A stretch of DNA of 64,000 bases from an uncultured Porphyromonadaceae bacterium (GTDB lineage Bacteria > Bacteroidota > Bacteroidia > Bacteroidales > Coprobacteraceae). The translations under genes and the position numbers were made by a program. Of this stretch, positions 1 through 8,689 are shown in pieces. Location of the stretch: NCBI GenBank assembly GCA_900545915.1, contig URAV01000015.1:16896-80895 (forward strand). Reading direction: 5' to 3'. The notes under the pieces were generated by a model. That model searched no databases. It saw only the letters and a program-made list of their open reading frames with translations, and had not been told where the DNA came from. Position 1 is the first letter of the stretch, and each line of letters opens with the position of its first letter.

Positions 1-691
1 CGACGGTAAACATATTACTCATATCGAACTGATTATGAAAAGAGCCGAAATGGACAATACCCTTCGCATTCCCGAGACTGAACATCTCATAATATGTTTG
101 TCCGTATCCGGGACAAAAAAATGTCCCTATAAAAGGTAAAGACATTGAATAACGGAACGTAATCGGATAACCGGACACTCGCCATGTATAAATAGCCATA
201 CCGGAAACTCCTGCATTGACCGAGGCTTTTGCCGCTGCCGGATTATTAGAATTTCTGAGATTATATATTCCACCGACATTTGTACTCAACTCCCCGCCTC
301 CCAATAATTTTAACTTACAAGGCAAACGGAAGATCCGATACAATCCAAAAGAATAATCAAACATACCGGTAATCATTATGCCGTTTCCGGGACGATTCCG
401 AGTAGTTGAAAAATCAACTTCGAAAAGATGCCGTGCAGCCAATCGCCCAGCACCGAAAGGAGCTACTCTCATTCTTTCGTGCCCGATGCCCACATCAAGA
501 CCGCTATATCGATTGATCGACAAATAAGTGTCGTAAACCTGATTATTTCCGACAGAGAAATAAGTTGAAGCGACAACCGGACGAACAACTTTCACCGAAT
601 CGTTATCTCTTTCAACAGCCTGTATGATATTTTTCCCGAATAGGAAAAACATCATTAAAATAAACATGCTTCGGTACTGCCGGATTCCCAT
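1..691 (-). CDS. Secreted protein of unknown function, C-terminus cut off (DUF3316-like)
   Basis: The frame opens with ATG at 691 and stays open for 230 codons to the left edge, so the C-terminus is missing. Residues 1-28 look like a signal peptide (short basic start, then a Leu/Phe/Met-rich stretch ending in IIQA). The rest has alternating hydrophobic and aromatic strands with many Gly, Asn and Tyr residues, as in a periplasmic beta-rich or outer-membrane protein. From memory it resembles Bacteroidales DUF3316 proteins, but I cannot confirm the family. The start lies 2 bases past the stop of the upstream topoisomerase gene, so the two are probably co-transcribed. No catalytic motif was recognised. 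Confidence 0.6.
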   Translation of the reverse strand, partial: MGIRQYRSMFILMMFFLFGKNIIQAVERDNDSVKVVRPVVASTYFSVGNNQVYDTYLSINRYSGLDVGIGHERMRVAPFGAGRLAARHLFEVDFSTTRNRPGNGIMITGMFDYSFGLYRIFRLPCKLKLLGGGELSTNVGGIYNLRNSNNPAAAKASVNAGVSGMAIYTWRVSGYPITFRYSMSLPFIGTFFCPGYGQTYYEMFSLGNAKGIVHFGSFHNQFDMSNMFTV

Positions 692-693
692 TC

Positions 694-3381
694 TTAAAAT
701 AATTTCATTTGACCGGTAATTTCATCTAATATATCGCTATTGCCTTCGCTCTGAGAGTCTGTATCCGTATCATCCGGTAATTCGGCTTCCGGAACTTCCT
801 GCTGCGGAATCTCTTTACGCAAAGGTTCTAATTCATTGATCGTCTCTATCGTATAAGTAGATATACGCTTACCTTTCGCCTTAAAACTTTTTACACCGAT
901 AAACTCCTCCGCATCAATTATCAACGGGTCTCGGAACGCGTCATTTCCTCCGAACACCACTTCAAAACGGGGGAACGATTCATCGGTAAGCAAGATCAAA
1001 GATGATTTAGAATTCTCACCCAAAAAATTTTGTTTCTTTTGAGTCGGCTCTAACTTGAAGCGTTTCAAATAAGGATATCCTTGATCTGCATCATTTAAAG
1101 CCGCAGTCCATGTCTTACCGGAATCATATTTTTCTATAATCATAATATCCGGCTCATAATGGTTGGTTGCATCAAAAGAAGTGGTACAAAAATCTCCGTT
1201 CTTCATAATAACAAGAATCTGGTCGTTCCCGTGAAATTCTCCCAAATACTCTCCTCGCCCATCATAATTAAGACGCAAAATATCCCGATCGAACCAAACC
1301 TGCCGTCCTCCTAACGTAGAACCGCCTTTTTCTTTCAAGGAGATTTTATGTATCTCATTTTTAGTCACGATATTCCCCATAGACTGCCGTCCCTTAATTG
1401 CAATGTCGCTAAAATCCTTGTCGACGAACAAACACTTAAGCCGAGGTTTGGGTTTAAATGTAATTTTCAATATTTCAGCCTCCCCATTCGGATTTGCAGT
1501 AAACCAAACGACTCGAGATCCCGGTTTTCCTTGTGTCAAATCATACTCTTTGTCACGAGTCACACCGGTCACGGCAAAACGCTTGATATAATGAAGACCG
1601 TCTTTCCCGTCACGATATATGACATTATAGATGGTTCGGGTATCGTTCTTCTTGAACACATTGATATACAATACATTTTTCCCGATAAACATTTTCTCGC
1701 TTACCCGAACGACTTTATACTTGCCGTCTTTATAAAAGATAATTATATCATCTATATCCGAACAATTACAAATAAACTCGTCTTTCTTAAGGCCGGTTCC
1801 CATAAAACCTTCCTCGCGGTTGATATACAATTTTTCATTTGCTTCGACCACCTTAGTAGCCTCGATCGTATCGAAACTCCGAATTACCGTTCGTCGAGGA
1901 TAATTCTTTCCATATTTACTTTTCAATGCTTCATACCAACGGATCGTATAATCCACGATATGAGCCAAATGATTCTCTATCTCTTCGATATCCGTCTTTA
2001 TCGCAGCAATCTGCTCTTCAGCTTTCTCGGAGTTAAATTTAAGGATACGTCCCATTTTTATCTCCATAAGCTTTAGAATATCTTCTCGGGTAACCTCTCT
2101 GACGAACGAAGATTTAAAAGGCTCTATTCTTTTATCGATATGCGCCACGGCAATATCCATAGAAGTGCTGTCCTCAAAAGCTTTATCTTTATAAATCCGT
2201 TCTTCGATAAATATCTTTTCCAACGAAGCAAAATGAAGAGTCTCCTCCAACTCGTGTTTTTGAATACTCAACTCTTCTCCCAGCAACCGCACCGTATTAT
2301 CGACACTGCGCCGAAGGACATCGCTCACTGTCAAAAAATGAGGCTTACTGTCGCAAATCACACAACAATTCGGAGAAATACTTACTTCACAATCGGTAAA
2401 CGCATACAGTGCATCAATCGCCTTATCCGAAGATGTGCCCGGTATTAAATGCACCAATATTTCAGCATGCTGAGCCGTATTATCATCTACTTTACGGATT
2501 TTTATTTTACCTTTTTCCAAAGCCTTCAAGATAGAATCGATCAATGTCGATGTCGTCTTCCCGTAAGGAATTTCGGTAATTGCCAAAGTCCGGTTATCCC
2601 GTTTCTCCACTTTAGCCCGAACTTTTACAGAACCGCCGCGCTCCCCGTCATTATAACGGGTCACATCGATAAATCCACCCGTCTGAAAATCCGGAAACAA
2701 CTCGAAAGGTTCATTTCTCAGATAAGCGATTGCAGCATCCAATATCTCATTAAAATTATGAGGCAATATTTTTGAAGACAGACCAACCGCAATCCCTTCG
2801 ACTCCTTGAGCCAATAACAACGGAAATTTAACCGGAAGCGTTATAGGTTCTTTATTCCGCCCGTCATACGAGGGCTTCCACTGCGTAGTTTTAGGATTAA
2901 ACACGACATCGAGAGCAAATTTCGATAACCGCGCCTCGATATAACGAGGAGCTGCAGCACTATCTCCGGTCAATATATTCCCCCAATTTCCCTGACAGTC
3001 GATCAACAGGTCCTTCTGTCCCAATTGCACCAAAGCATCTCCAATAGAAGCATCTCCGTGAGGATGAAACTGCATTGTATGTCCGACAATATTCGCGACT
3101 TTATTATAACGCCCGTCATCCAAACGTTTCATCGAGTGAAGAATACGCCTCTGTACCGGTTTCAAACCATCCTCCAAATGAGGAACTGCCCGTTCGAGGA
3201 TTACATACGAAGCATAATCCAGAAACCAGCTTTGGTACATTCCCGTCAATTGATATTTAAAATCCGGCTTATCGCCTCCCGGCACTTTATAAGACGAATG
3301 GCTATTCTCTTCCGCCACATCGTTGCTTGATGCATCAAACTGATCATCAGCAGGAATCAGCTCTTTATCTTCTTCACTCAT
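694..3381 (-). CDS. parC: DNA topoisomerase IV / gyrase subunit A
   Basis: This type IIA topoisomerase subunit cuts and religates DNA during decatenation and works with a ParE/GyrB-type subunit. The 895-residue length suits the family. The N-terminal breakage-reunion domain (about 40-500) has the QRRILHSM segment at 77-84 and the active-site tyrosine Y147 in AAAPRYIEA. An acidic coiled-coil-like stretch lies near 440-475, followed by the C-terminal DNA-wrapping region. The N-terminal 40 residues and the C-terminal tail are acidic and low complexity. The motif AAAPRY rather than the GyrA form AMRY favours the ParC assignment, but gyrase A cannot be excluded from sequence alone. It precedes a secreted-protein gene and is divergent from glyS. 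Confidence 0.9.
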   Translation of the reverse strand: MSEEDKELIPADDQFDASSNDVAEENSHSSYKVPGGDKPDFKYQLTGMYQSWFLDYASYVILERAVPHLEDGLKPVQRRILHSMKRLDDGRYNKVANIVGHTMQFHPHGDASIGDALVQLGQKDLLIDCQGNWGNILTGDSAAAPRYIEARLSKFALDVVFNPKTTQWKPSYDGRNKEPITLPVKFPLLLAQGVEGIAVGLSSKILPHNFNEILDAAIAYLRNEPFELFPDFQTGGFIDVTRYNDGERGGSVKVRAKVEKRDNRTLAITEIPYGKTTSTLIDSILKALEKGKIKIRKVDDNTAQHAEILVHLIPGTSSDKAIDALYAFTDCEVSISPNCCVICDSKPHFLTVSDVLRRSVDNTVRLLGEELSIQKHELEETLHFASLEKIFIEERIYKDKAFEDSTSMDIAVAHIDKRIEPFKSSFVREVTREDILKLMEIKMGRILKFNSEKAEEQIAAIKTDIEEIENHLAHIVDYTIRWYEALKSKYGKNYPRRTVIRSFDTIEATKVVEANEKLYINREEGFMGTGLKKDEFICNCSDIDDIIIFYKDGKYKVVRVSEKMFIGKNVLYINVFKKNDTRTIYNVIYRDGKDGLHYIKRFAVTGVTRDKEYDLTQGKPGSRVVWFTANPNGEAEILKITFKPKPRLKCLFVDKDFSDIAIKGRQSMGNIVTKNEIHKISLKEKGGSTLGGRQVWFDRDILRLNYDGRGEYLGEFHGNDQILVIMKNGDFCTTSFDATNHYEPDIMIIEKYDSGKTWTAALNDADQGYPYLKRFKLEPTQKKQNFLGENSKSSLILLTDESFPRFEVVFGGNDAFRDPLIIDAEEFIGVKSFKAKGKRISTYTIETINELEPLRKEIPQQEVPEAELPDDTDTDSQSEGNSDILDEITGQMKLF

Positions 3382-3614
3382 GAATCAAAAATATCTGTGT
3401 TTTAAACGCTCGAATCATATCGTCAAGTTTTCTGAAGTTTCAAAATATGCGGTTTTAACATTTTTATCAGCTTAATAACGACATGCTCATGCAAAAATAC
3501 AAATTAAATCGAAAAAAATCATTTACTTTGCGCTTTATTAGCCTCAGAATCGAGGTTATAAACGATCTTTTTTTAAATAAACCGACATTAAAGATATAAA
3601 ACATAACAAAAGAT

Positions 3615-5165
3615 ATGGCACAGCAAGAAGACGTTTTTAAAAAACTGGTATCGCATTGTAAAGAATACGGTTTTGTTTTCCCTTCCAGCGAAATTTATGA
3701 TGGACTCGCAGCAGTCTATGATTACGGACAAATGGGTGTAGAACTGAAAAACAATATAAAAAAATACTGGTGGGACAGCATGGTGTTGCTTCACGAAAAT
3801 ATCGTCGGCATCGACTCTGCTATTTTCATGCATCCGACAATCTGGAAAGCATCAGGACACGTAGATGCGTTCAATGATCCTCTGATAGACAATAAAGACT
3901 CGAAAAAACGTTATCGTGCAGACGTTCTGATCGAAGACCAGTTGGCAAAAATGGACGAAAAGATCGAAAAAGAGGTTGAAAAAGCGGCAAAACGGTTCGG
4001 CGAATCATTTGATGAAGCGTTGTTCAGACAGACTAATCCCCGTGTACAAGAACATGCAGCAAAACGAGAAGAATTACACAGCCGTTTCGCCAAAGCAATG
4101 AATGACAACAACCTCGAAGAGTTGCGTCAGATCATCCTCGATTATGAAATTGTCTGCCCGATCAGCGGAACAAAAAACTGGACGGATGTCCGTCAATTCA
4201 ACCTGATGTTCTCCACAGAAATGGGATCTACTTCCGACGGAGCAATGAAGGTATATTTGCGTCCTGAAACCGCTCAAGGGATATTTGTAAACTATTTGAA
4301 CGTACAAAAGACAGGCCGCATGCGCATTCCTTTCGGAATCGCTCAAATAGGGAAAGCTTTCCGTAACGAAATAGTAGCCCGACAGTTTATATTCCGCATG
4401 CGTGAATTCGAACAGATGGAAATGCAATTTTTCGTACGTCCGGGACAAGAACTCGAATGGTTTAAAACATGGAAAGAAATACGGCTCAAATGGCACAAAG
4501 CGCTGGGATTAGGAGACCATAAATATCGATTCCATGATCATGATAAGCTGGCACACTATGCAAATGCCGCTACCGATATCGAATTCGAAATGCCTTTCGG
4601 ATTCAAGGAAGTCGAAGGTATCCATTCTCGTACCAATTTCGATTTGGGAAGTCATGAAAAATATTCAGGAAAAAAACTTCAATATTTCGATCCTGAACTG
4701 AACGAATCCTATACTCCTTATGTCATCGAAACATCCATCGGTGTAGATCGCATGTTCCTCAGTATTATGGCAGCTGCCTATTGCGAAGAAAAACTCGAAA
4801 ACGGAGAATCGCGTGTTGTACTAAAATTACCTGCACCTTTAGCACCGGTAAAACTCGCAGTCCTACCTTTAGTAAAAAAAGACGGGTTGCCTGAAAAAGC
4901 TCGGGAAATCATCGATACGCTGAAATTCGATTTCAAATGCCAATACGACGAAAAAGATTCTATCGGAAAAAGATATCGACGTCAAGATGCGATCGGAACT
5001 CCGTTTTGCGTCACTGTCGACCATGATTCTCTCCATGACAATATGGTTACGATCCGCCACCGCGATACAATGGAACAGCAACGTGTCCCTATCGACCAAT
5101 TGGCACAAATCATCGGAGAACAGGTAAGTCTAAAATCTCTGTTAAAGAAAATCGTTGAAAAGTAA
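3615..5165 (+). CDS. glyS: Glycyl-tRNA synthetase, homodimeric type
   Basis: This class II synthetase charges tRNA-Gly in the cytoplasm. At 516 residues with a single chain it is the homodimeric (eukaryote/archaea-like) form rather than the alpha2beta2 GlyQ/GlyS enzyme. Visible signatures are the RPETAQGIFVNY strand, class II motif 2 (FRNEIVARQFIFRMREFEQ) and a motif 3 region with TSIGVDRMFL. The C-terminal anticodon-binding domain begins near residue 415 (PLAPVKLAVLPL) and contains GTPFCVTVDHD. The N-terminus shows the LVSHCKEYGFVFPSSEIYDGLA segment typical of the family. ATG at 3615 is the first in-frame start. LemA follows 11 bases after the stop. Confidence 0.96.
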   Translation: MAQQEDVFKKLVSHCKEYGFVFPSSEIYDGLAAVYDYGQMGVELKNNIKKYWWDSMVLLHENIVGIDSAIFMHPTIWKASGHVDAFNDPLIDNKDSKKRYRADVLIEDQLAKMDEKIEKEVEKAAKRFGESFDEALFRQTNPRVQEHAAKREELHSRFAKAMNDNNLEELRQIILDYEIVCPISGTKNWTDVRQFNLMFSTEMGSTSDGAMKVYLRPETAQGIFVNYLNVQKTGRMRIPFGIAQIGKAFRNEIVARQFIFRMREFEQMEMQFFVRPGQELEWFKTWKEIRLKWHKALGLGDHKYRFHDHDKLAHYANAATDIEFEMPFGFKEVEGIHSRTNFDLGSHEKYSGKKLQYFDPELNESYTPYVIETSIGVDRMFLSIMAAAYCEEKLENGESRVVLKLPAPLAPVKLAVLPLVKKDGLPEKAREIIDTLKFDFKCQYDEKDSIGKRYRRQDAIGTPFCVTVDHDSLHDNMVTIRHRDTMEQQRVPIDQLAQIIGEQVSLKSLLKKIVEK

Positions 5166-5176
5166 ATAACGAATAT

Positions 5177-5767
5177 ATGAAAAAATCTCTTATCATCTTA
5201 ATAAGTATTTTTGTCTTACTGGTGATTATTATCGGTTACGGAATATCGATAAATAATAAAATGGTTAATGCCGATGAGGCTGTAATGTCTCAATGGGCAA
5301 AAGTAGAAAACCAATACCAACGCCGGGCAGACCTGATCCCGAATCTCGTAAACACAGTCAAAGGATATGCTTCTCATGAGAAAGAAACTCTCGACGCTGT
5401 GGTAAACGCCCGGGCCAAAGCCACACAAGTTACAATCAGTCCTGAGAACCTAAACGAAGCATCTTTACAAAAATATCAGGCTGTTCAAGGTGAACTAAGC
5501 CAGGCATTAGGACGCCTGTTAATGGTAACGGAGAATTATCCCGACCTGAAAGCAAACCAGAACTTTCTGGAATTGCAAGCACAACTTGAAGGAACAGAAA
5601 ACCGAATCTCTACCGAAAGGACAAGATATACGGATATGGTACGAGATTACAACGCCATGATACGTCGTTTTCCTGCAAGTATTATAGCCGGAATAGGTGG
5701 ATTTGACAAAAAACCTCAATTTACAGCCGAAACCGGAGCTGAAAAAGCACCGGAAGTAAAATTTTAA
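5177..5767 (+). CDS. LemA family membrane-anchored protein
   Basis: LemA proteins have one N-terminal membrane helix and a helical-bundle domain facing out of the cytoplasm; their molecular role is unsettled. Here residues 4-24 form the hydrophobic anchor. The family core follows: NKMVNADEAVMSQWAKVENQYQRRADLIPNLV split across 26-58, then a conserved VVNARAKA segment and the late YNAMIRRFPASIIA stretch. The 196-residue length is normal. It lies between glyS and an FKBP lipoprotein on the same strand with short gaps, which may be one transcript. Function stays open. Confidence 0.92.
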   Translation: MKKSLIILISIFVLLVIIIGYGISINNKMVNADEAVMSQWAKVENQYQRRADLIPNLVNTVKGYASHEKETLDAVVNARAKATQVTISPENLNEASLQKYQAVQGELSQALGRLLMVTENYPDLKANQNFLELQAQLEGTENRISTERTRYTDMVRDYNAMIRRFPASIIAGIGGFDKKPQFTAETGAEKAPEVKF

Positions 5768-5793
5768 TTGATGAATAAAAAGGAATAAAAACG

Positions 5794-6339
5794 ATGAAAA
5801 AATTTCCGGGAATTATAGTATTACTGACTATCGTTTTCATAATGTCTTGTAAAGACGATAAAGAAGACACATGGACACAATATCAGAAATGGAGAAATGA
5901 AAATGCGGCCTACTTCAATCAGAAAAGGGCAGAAACGGATGAAAACGGGTTTCCGGTCTATACAGAAATCTATCCGGTTTGGGATCCGGGAAGTTTCATT
6001 CTGATGAAAACATACAAGAAAGGAGATGGAACAAAACCCGCTCCACTAAACAACAGCACTGTAAAATTCATGTATAAAGGTACGTTATATAACGGCACGG
6101 CTTTCGACTCGACTTATCTTTATACCGACAGTGCAACCACCGGAAGAGTAGATCAATTCATACAAGGATTCCAGATAGCTCTCACAAGTATGCAACCCGG
6201 TGACAGTTGTCAGGCAATTATTCCTCAAAACTTAGGATATGGAGCAGAAATGTCTTCTTCAGTCATATTGCCTTACTCCACCTTGATTTTCGATCTCAAG
6301 TTGATAGACGTTCTCGGTTATGAACATCAAGTTCCCTAA
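5794..6339 (+). CDS. FKBP-type peptidyl-prolyl cis-trans isomerase lipoprotein
   Basis: The N-terminus is a lipoprotein signal peptide ending in the lipobox IMSC with cysteine near residue 19, so the protein is probably anchored in the cell envelope. The C-terminal half (about 80-175) reads as an FKBP domain: the strand VKFMYKGTLYNGTAFDST, then VDQFIQGFQIALTSMQPGD, and LGYGAEMSSSVILPYSTLIFDLKL. These match the FKBP_C pattern, which catalyses proline isomerisation and assists folding. Length is 181 residues. The gene is the last of the glyS-lemA-FKBP run and is followed by a hairpin terminator. Whether all active-site aromatics are kept was not tested. Confidence 0.88.
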   Translation: MKKFPGIIVLLTIVFIMSCKDDKEDTWTQYQKWRNENAAYFNQKRAETDENGFPVYTEIYPVWDPGSFILMKTYKKGDGTKPAPLNNSTVKFMYKGTLYNGTAFDSTYLYTDSATTGRVDQFIQGFQIALTSMQPGDSCQAIIPQNLGYGAEMSSSVILPYSTLIFDLKLIDVLGYEHQVP

Positions 6340-6361
6340 AAAATCACTCCTCTAACAAATA

Positions 6362-6389
6362 AAAAAAGCCTTATTCCAAAGGCTTTTTT
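6362..6389 (+). terminator. Rho-independent terminator after the FKBP gene
   Basis: AAAAAAGCCTT and AAGGCTTTTTT form an 11-bp stem around a five-base loop, ending in a T run. It sits 22 bases after the FKBP stop codon. Confidence 0.85.
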
Positions 6390-6539
6390 ATTTATCGGTA
6401 AAGACGTCAATATTCAGATAATCGCTTGATCGTCCCGAACGAATTTTATTATTATTCTAATCAACAAAATTCTTACAAAAAAATAGAGCAGCTCTTCTCA
6501 GAACCACTCTATTACACCTTTTTTGTTCTTATCGCTAAA

Positions 6540-6740
6540 TTATTCAGCAACAACTGCAGCTGAATCAACGATAGCAGCTGAGTCAGCAGCTACAGAATCA
6601 ACGATTACAGTTTCTTCTACTACAGAAATAGAATCAACCATAGTTGAATCAGCACTAGTAGCGTCGCTAGCAGTTTTAGAAGAACAAGATGCAAATGACA
6701 TTGCAAATGCAACAGCGAAGAACAAGACTAACTTTTTCAT
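6540..6740 (-). CDS. Small acidic low-complexity lipoprotein
   Basis: This 66-residue protein begins with a lipoprotein signal peptide (MKKLVLFFAVAFAMSFASC, cysteine 19). The mature part is almost wholly Ala, Asp, Ser, Val, Thr and Glu, with repeated VDS/ADS units. No domain is recognisable. The signal peptide and lipobox, an upstream promoter-like box and the isolated position support a real gene. Antisense reading across the same region gives a longer frame, but it lacks any such signal. Such short acidic lipoproteins occur in many Bacteroidota and have no assigned role. Confidence 0.8.
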   Translation of the reverse strand: MKKLVLFFAVAFAMSFASCSSKTASDATSADSTMVDSISVVEETVIVDSVAADSAAIVDSAAVVAE

Positions 6741-6789
6741 TTTCTTTAAATTAAATATAAAACAATAAATTATTGCTTCAAAAACGGTT

Positions 6790-6797
6790 CAAAGGTA
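6790..6797 (-). promoter_or_regulatory. Promoter -7 box for the small lipoprotein
   Basis: On the minus strand the bases read TACCTTTG, an exact match to the Bacteroidota -7 consensus TAnnTTTG, about 50 bases upstream of the start codon. A TTTG -33 box at the usual spacing is not evident. Confidence 0.55.
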
Positions 6798-6870
6798 TAG
6801 ATTATTTTTTAATGTTGTATCACCAGAACTCATTTTTTTTCAAAAAAGTCAACTTTTTTCTTCAAAAATA

Positions 6871-8544
6871 CTATATCGGAGAAAAATTTGTATAAAGATA
6901 CCGTTTTATACTCCGTTTTGGCGTCTTTTCAAATTCAGTCGGATAAAGATGTATTTTAGCGATTTGTTCATACGGAGCAACCTCCTTATTTAAATTTTTC
7001 CGAATTTCCTCCATTGCCACCGGTAAATCTTCATTCGCAATTCCATAATCATCAACAGCTTCATAGTCAGGATATACCAAAGCGACCAAACGTCCATCCT
7101 TTTCAATAACAAGGCTCTCCATTATAAACGGCATATTATTCAATTTCGACTCGATCTCCTCCGGATAAATATTCTGTCCGTTCGCCCCTAAAATCATCGT
7201 TTTGTAACGCCCCTTTATAAATATGGTATCATCATTATTCACCGTACCCATATCACCGGTATGCAACCAACCATCCTTATCGATCACCTTTTCAGTCGCT
7301 TCCCGGTTCTTATAGTAACCGGCCATTACGTTCTCGCCTCGTACACAAATTTCTCCCGGAATCAACTCAGGATCAGAAGAGTCGATCTTCACTTGCATAT
7401 ACCCTTCAAGAATTCGCCCGGAAGAACGTGGTATAAATTCAGAATGATGAGTATAACTGATCAAAGGACCGCATTCTGTCATTCCATAACCGACAGTAAA
7501 CGGAAATTTAATACGATGCAGAAAAGCCTCGACTTCGGCATTTAAAGGAGCGCCTCCGACAATTACCTGCTCAAAACGTCCACCGAAAGCATCTACCAAT
7601 TTTTTTCGTACCTGCCCATAAATACGGGAGTCGAGCAACGGAACATTAAGAGCCCATTTCAACGGACGTTTATTCAGCATCGGCAATATCTGTTTCCGAT
7701 ATATCTTTTCTAATATCAAAGGTACGCAAATAATCAAATTAGGTTTCACCTCCTCCAATGCTTTCAACAATATTTTAGGCGAAGGAATTTTCCCCAATAA
7801 TGTAATATGTGTCCCGACAGCCAAAGGTACTAACAAGTCGAAAGCGCACCCGTAAGCATGTGCCAAAGGTAAAAATGAAAGACATTTACTTCCTGAAAAA
7901 TGAAGTTTAGAAGATATTCCGAAACACACATTTCCTCCGAGACTGTTCCCCGTAAGCATTACCCCTTTACTAAAACCGGTCGTTCCTGAAGTATAATTAA
8001 TCAAGATTACTTTGTCATTAGCCAACTCGGCAAAACGAATATCTCCTCTTGTAAAGCCGTTAGGATATGCTTTTTTAAACAATTTATCCATATCTCCCAA
8101 ACATTGAGTAATACACTCTCCGTCCCGCTGATCAAGACAAGTATAATCCACCAAAGAAATAGTCGCACGCAATTGGCTCAGTTTATCCACTTCGAGATTT
8201 TCCCAAATCAAATCTCCGGCAAAAAGCAAAACTGAATCCGAATGATTAACAATATGCTGAACATCATTTGCATTAAAATCCTGCAATATCGGAACAATAA
8301 TCGCTCCATAAGAAACCGCAGCCATAAAAGCTATACACCATCGGGGAGTATTACGACCGACAAGAGCAATCTTGTCCCCACGTCTAATCTGACAATATTT
8401 AAATAACAGATGCAAACGTGCTATCTGCTCTGCAACTTCTCCATAAGTAAAAGTCTCTCTCGTATTATAATCGGTCAATGCAGGAAGATCCCAATTTTCC
8501 CTAAAACTTTTCTCATAGATCTTAATAAAATTTTCCTCGATCAT
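6871..8544 (-). CDS. AMP-dependent acyl-CoA synthetase (long-chain fatty acid:CoA ligase-like)
   Basis: This ANL-superfamily enzyme activates an acyl substrate with ATP and transfers it to CoA or a similar acceptor. The phosphate-binding motif YTSGTTGFSKG is at 184-194, the adenine/TE motif GYGMTECGP lies near 350, the conserved LHTGDMG lies near 425, and the C-terminal subdomain carries the GRYKTMI hinge and a PKRSIKR lysine segment. Its 557 residues fit long-chain acyl-CoA ligases. There is no signal peptide. It stands alone, divergent from mtaB. Substrate chain length cannot be read from sequence. Confidence 0.9.
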   Translation of the reverse strand: MIEENFIKIYEKSFRENWDLPALTDYNTRETFTYGEVAEQIARLHLLFKYCQIRRGDKIALVGRNTPRWCIAFMAAVSYGAIIVPILQDFNANDVQHIVNHSDSVLLFAGDLIWENLEVDKLSQLRATISLVDYTCLDQRDGECITQCLGDMDKLFKKAYPNGFTRGDIRFAELANDKVILINYTSGTTGFSKGVMLTGNSLGGNVCFGISSKLHFSGSKCLSFLPLAHAYGCAFDLLVPLAVGTHITLLGKIPSPKILLKALEEVKPNLIICVPLILEKIYRKQILPMLNKRPLKWALNVPLLDSRIYGQVRKKLVDAFGGRFEQVIVGGAPLNAEVEAFLHRIKFPFTVGYGMTECGPLISYTHHSEFIPRSSGRILEGYMQVKIDSSDPELIPGEICVRGENVMAGYYKNREATEKVIDKDGWLHTGDMGTVNNDDTIFIKGRYKTMILGANGQNIYPEEIESKLNNMPFIMESLVIEKDGRLVALVYPDYEAVDDYGIANEDLPVAMEEIRKNLNKEVAPYEQIAKIHLYPTEFEKTPKRSIKRYLYTNFSPI

Positions 8545-8652
8545 GGCAAATTAAGTTATATCGAATTGCAAATTTATAATGAATAGTTGGTTTTCACTTC
8601 ATAATATAGCTAAGGAATGTTACAGTACCGACGCTTTTTACCTTAAAATGAC

Positions 8653-8660
8653 TAACTTTG
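8653..8660 (+). promoter_or_regulatory. Promoter -7 box for the mtaB operon
   Basis: TAACTTTG matches TAnnTTTG exactly, 29 bases before the mtaB start codon. The -33 element is T-rich but not a clean TTTG. Confidence 0.5.
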
Positions 8661-8689
8661 TCCTGTTTTAATATGAATACAACTCATTA

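Noticed and set aside
1348..2076. Open frame of 242 codons on the plus strand
   Set aside because: It lies fully antisense to the topoisomerase gene, has no domain or start signal, and arises from the codon bias of the opposite strand.
6523..6768. Plus-strand frame rich in Ser, Thr and Ala over the small lipoprotein
   Set aside because: It mirrors the low-complexity codons of the minus-strand gene and lacks the signal peptide and lipobox seen there.
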